Assembly (NCBI GenBank): GCA_021811925.1
Contig: JAKAPY010000125.1
Span: forward strand, 1-5,333
Reading direction: 5' to 3'
Length of the DNA stretch: 5,333 bases
From: Thermoplasmata archaeon
GTDB taxonomy: Archaea > Thermoplasmatota > Thermoplasmata > Sysuiplasmatales > Sysuiplasmataceae
The notes under the pieces were generated by a model. It was not told where the DNA came from. It saw only the letters and a program-made list of their open reading frames with translations, and searched no databases. Positions 4,307 through 5,333 of this stretch are shown in pieces; positions within the stretch are counted from its first letter, which is position 1; every line of letters begins with the position of its first letter. The translations under genes were made by a program, and so were the position numbers.

Positions 4307-5333
4307 AAGCCAGGAATATTGTCAAATGGTGCTTGGCGCTGCTGCCGGCACTGTTCATTTCCGCCTTCGTACTCGTTCCCTTTTCAGACATGCTGCTCAG
4401 ATTCCTGAGCCCTGGATCAATCGTGGAAATAACCGGCAATTCACTCATCGGGACGCTGACCGCACGGGCAATAAAGAATTCACTCATTCAGGGAATACTG
4501 AGCTCACTTTTTGCCTACTTGGCTGGAGTGCCGATGGGCTTCTTCCTAGGAAGATATGAAGTCAGGTTCGGGAGGCTTCTCAGGTCATTCGCAATCGTTC
4601 CTTTCTTTCTGCCTTCAATAGTGGTTGTCACATCCTTTGTCTCCGGATTCGGGCCGCTGTCCCCCTTCCCGGTTCCTGCCCTGTCATCCGGGCTCAGCGG
4701 GATAGTTGCAATAAACGTATTCTTCAACGCGCCCCTGGTGGCGATGATGACAATGCTGTCGGTCGAGACCGCTGACATTACCCTTGAAGAGGCAGCGATG
4801 ACGCTGGGAGCTTCGGGGACGAGAAGATTTTTCACTGTTACCGGAAGAGAAGGGCTTGTTGCAGGTGCAGGCGGCGCGCTTCTTGCCTTCCTTTATTCAT
4901 TCGCAGGATTCACCGCGCCACTCATCATTGGCGGCCCCGGATATTTCACCGTAGAGGCATGGATATATTACATGGTGAGAACGGTAAACAACATAGGGTT
5001 TGCAGCTCTGCTCAGTTCCGTTGAGGCAGCTGCGCTTCTTGTGCCTGCGCTGATTTACTTTTTATTCGTTTCAAGGTCAAGGAAAGTCTACGGCACAGGC
5101 AGGGCGGGAGGAGCGCAAAATACCAGGGACATTTTTTTCACTGCTGGTTCTGTCTACGCTGCCCTTTGGATTCTGTTCGAAGGATACGTGCTCGCATCCG
5201 TCTTCTCATCCTCCTTCCATGCCGTCAGGGGCGGACCCTCTCTTGCCAACTACCTTGCACTCTTCGGTCCGCTGACCTATTCAGCCCTGGGCGTGTCTGC
5301 AGCTTCGGCTGTCGTGAATTCCATCTTCTATGG
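4303..5333 (+). CDS. thiP: Thiamine ABC transporter permease (ThiP-like), N-terminal 343 residues (cut by right window edge)
   Basis: This is the integral-membrane subunit that forms the thiamine channel and docks the ATPase. The frame opens at ATG 4303, overlapping the thiB TGA, and stays open to the window edge. It shows a first hydrophobic helix at about 8-27, further helices at about 60-83, 92-114, 131-154, 185-209 and 232-256, and an ATPase-coupling EAA loop, EEAAMTLGAS, at 162-171. A charged linker (SRSRKVYGTGRAGG, 257-270) follows, and a new set of hydrophobic segments starts at about 277. This is the duplicated architecture of ThiP and FbpB-type permeases (about 530 residues), so roughly 190 residues are missing. 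The EAA loop ends in Gly-Arg (181-182) where many permeases have Leu-Pro. No Shine-Dalgarno is obvious, so translation probably couples to thiB. The riboswitch and thiB make thiamine, rather than iron, the likely substrate. Confidence 0.92.
   Translation, partial: MKARNIVKWCLALLPALFISAFVLVPFSDMLLRFLSPGSIVEITGNSLIGTLTARAIKNSLIQGILSSLFAYLAGVPMGFFLGRYEVRFGRLLRSFAIVPFFLPSIVVVTSFVSGFGPLSPFPVPALSSGLSGIVAINVFFNAPLVAMMTMLSVETADITLEEAAMTLGASGTRRFFTVTGREGLVAGAGGALLAFLYSFAGFTAPLIIGGPGYFTVEAWIYYMVRTVNNIGFAALLSSVEAAALLVPALIYFLFVSRSRKVYGTGRAGGAQNTRDIFFTAGSVYAALWILFEGYVLASVFSSSFHAVRGGPSLANYLALFGPLTYSALGVSAASAVVNSIFY

Noticed and set aside
4515..4835. 106-codon minus-strand open frame opposite thiP
   Set aside because: The plus strand here encodes conserved permease helices and the EAA loop; the antisense product has no family features.
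4303..5333. Iron(III) transport permease (FbpB-type) as an alternative to ThiP
   Set aside because: The architecture is shared with FbpB, but the upstream TPP riboswitch and the overlapping ThiB-like gene point to thiamine.

Overview
The window looks like a chromosomal segment of an archaeon, most likely a euryarchaeote of the Thermoplasmata or a related lineage, with mid-range GC. The evidence is a RadB recombinase paralog (restricted to Euryarchaeota), a stand-alone archaeal-type Bud32 kinase, archaeal TATA-like promoter elements, an extracytoplasmic binding protein anchored by an N-terminal helix and rich in N-glycosylation sequons, and very compact genes joined by 4-base ATGA stop/start overlaps. 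The lineage call is an inference from gene content. I see no mobile element, CRISPR array, tRNA or rRNA.

Left half (1-2254, minus strand): a three-gene unit read right to left. It holds a PLP-dependent trans-sulfuration enzyme of the cystathionine gamma-synthase/gamma-lyase family, the KEOPS kinase/ATPase Bud32, and an RdgB/HAM1 house-cleaning NTP pyrophosphatase cut by the left window edge. Both junctions are ATGA overlaps, which implies one transcript and translational coupling between sulfur amino-acid metabolism, tRNA t6A modification and nucleotide-pool sanitation.

Centre (2219-2947): a short divergent intergenic region with one AT-rich block that may serve both directions. It is followed on the plus strand by radB, which starts with GTG and has no visible Shine-Dalgarno sequence.

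Right half (2986-5333, plus strand): a thiamine-uptake operon under a TPP riboswitch. A TATA box at 2988-2994 lies the right distance upstream to start transcription at the beginning of the aptamer (about 3016-3115). The riboswitch is followed by thiB (thiamine-binding protein) and, through another ATGA overlap, thiP (two-domain permease, cut by the right edge). The ATPase (thiQ) is expected further downstream.

The most notable feature is an 11-codon open frame at 3112-3147. Its ATG lies in the closing P1 helix of the riboswitch and its possible Shine-Dalgarno lies in the P4 helix. Its stop ends one base before the thiB ATG, and it reads through the hairpin that partly hides the thiB ribosome-binding site. 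This suggests, but does not prove, that TPP controls thiB through a coupled leader peptide.
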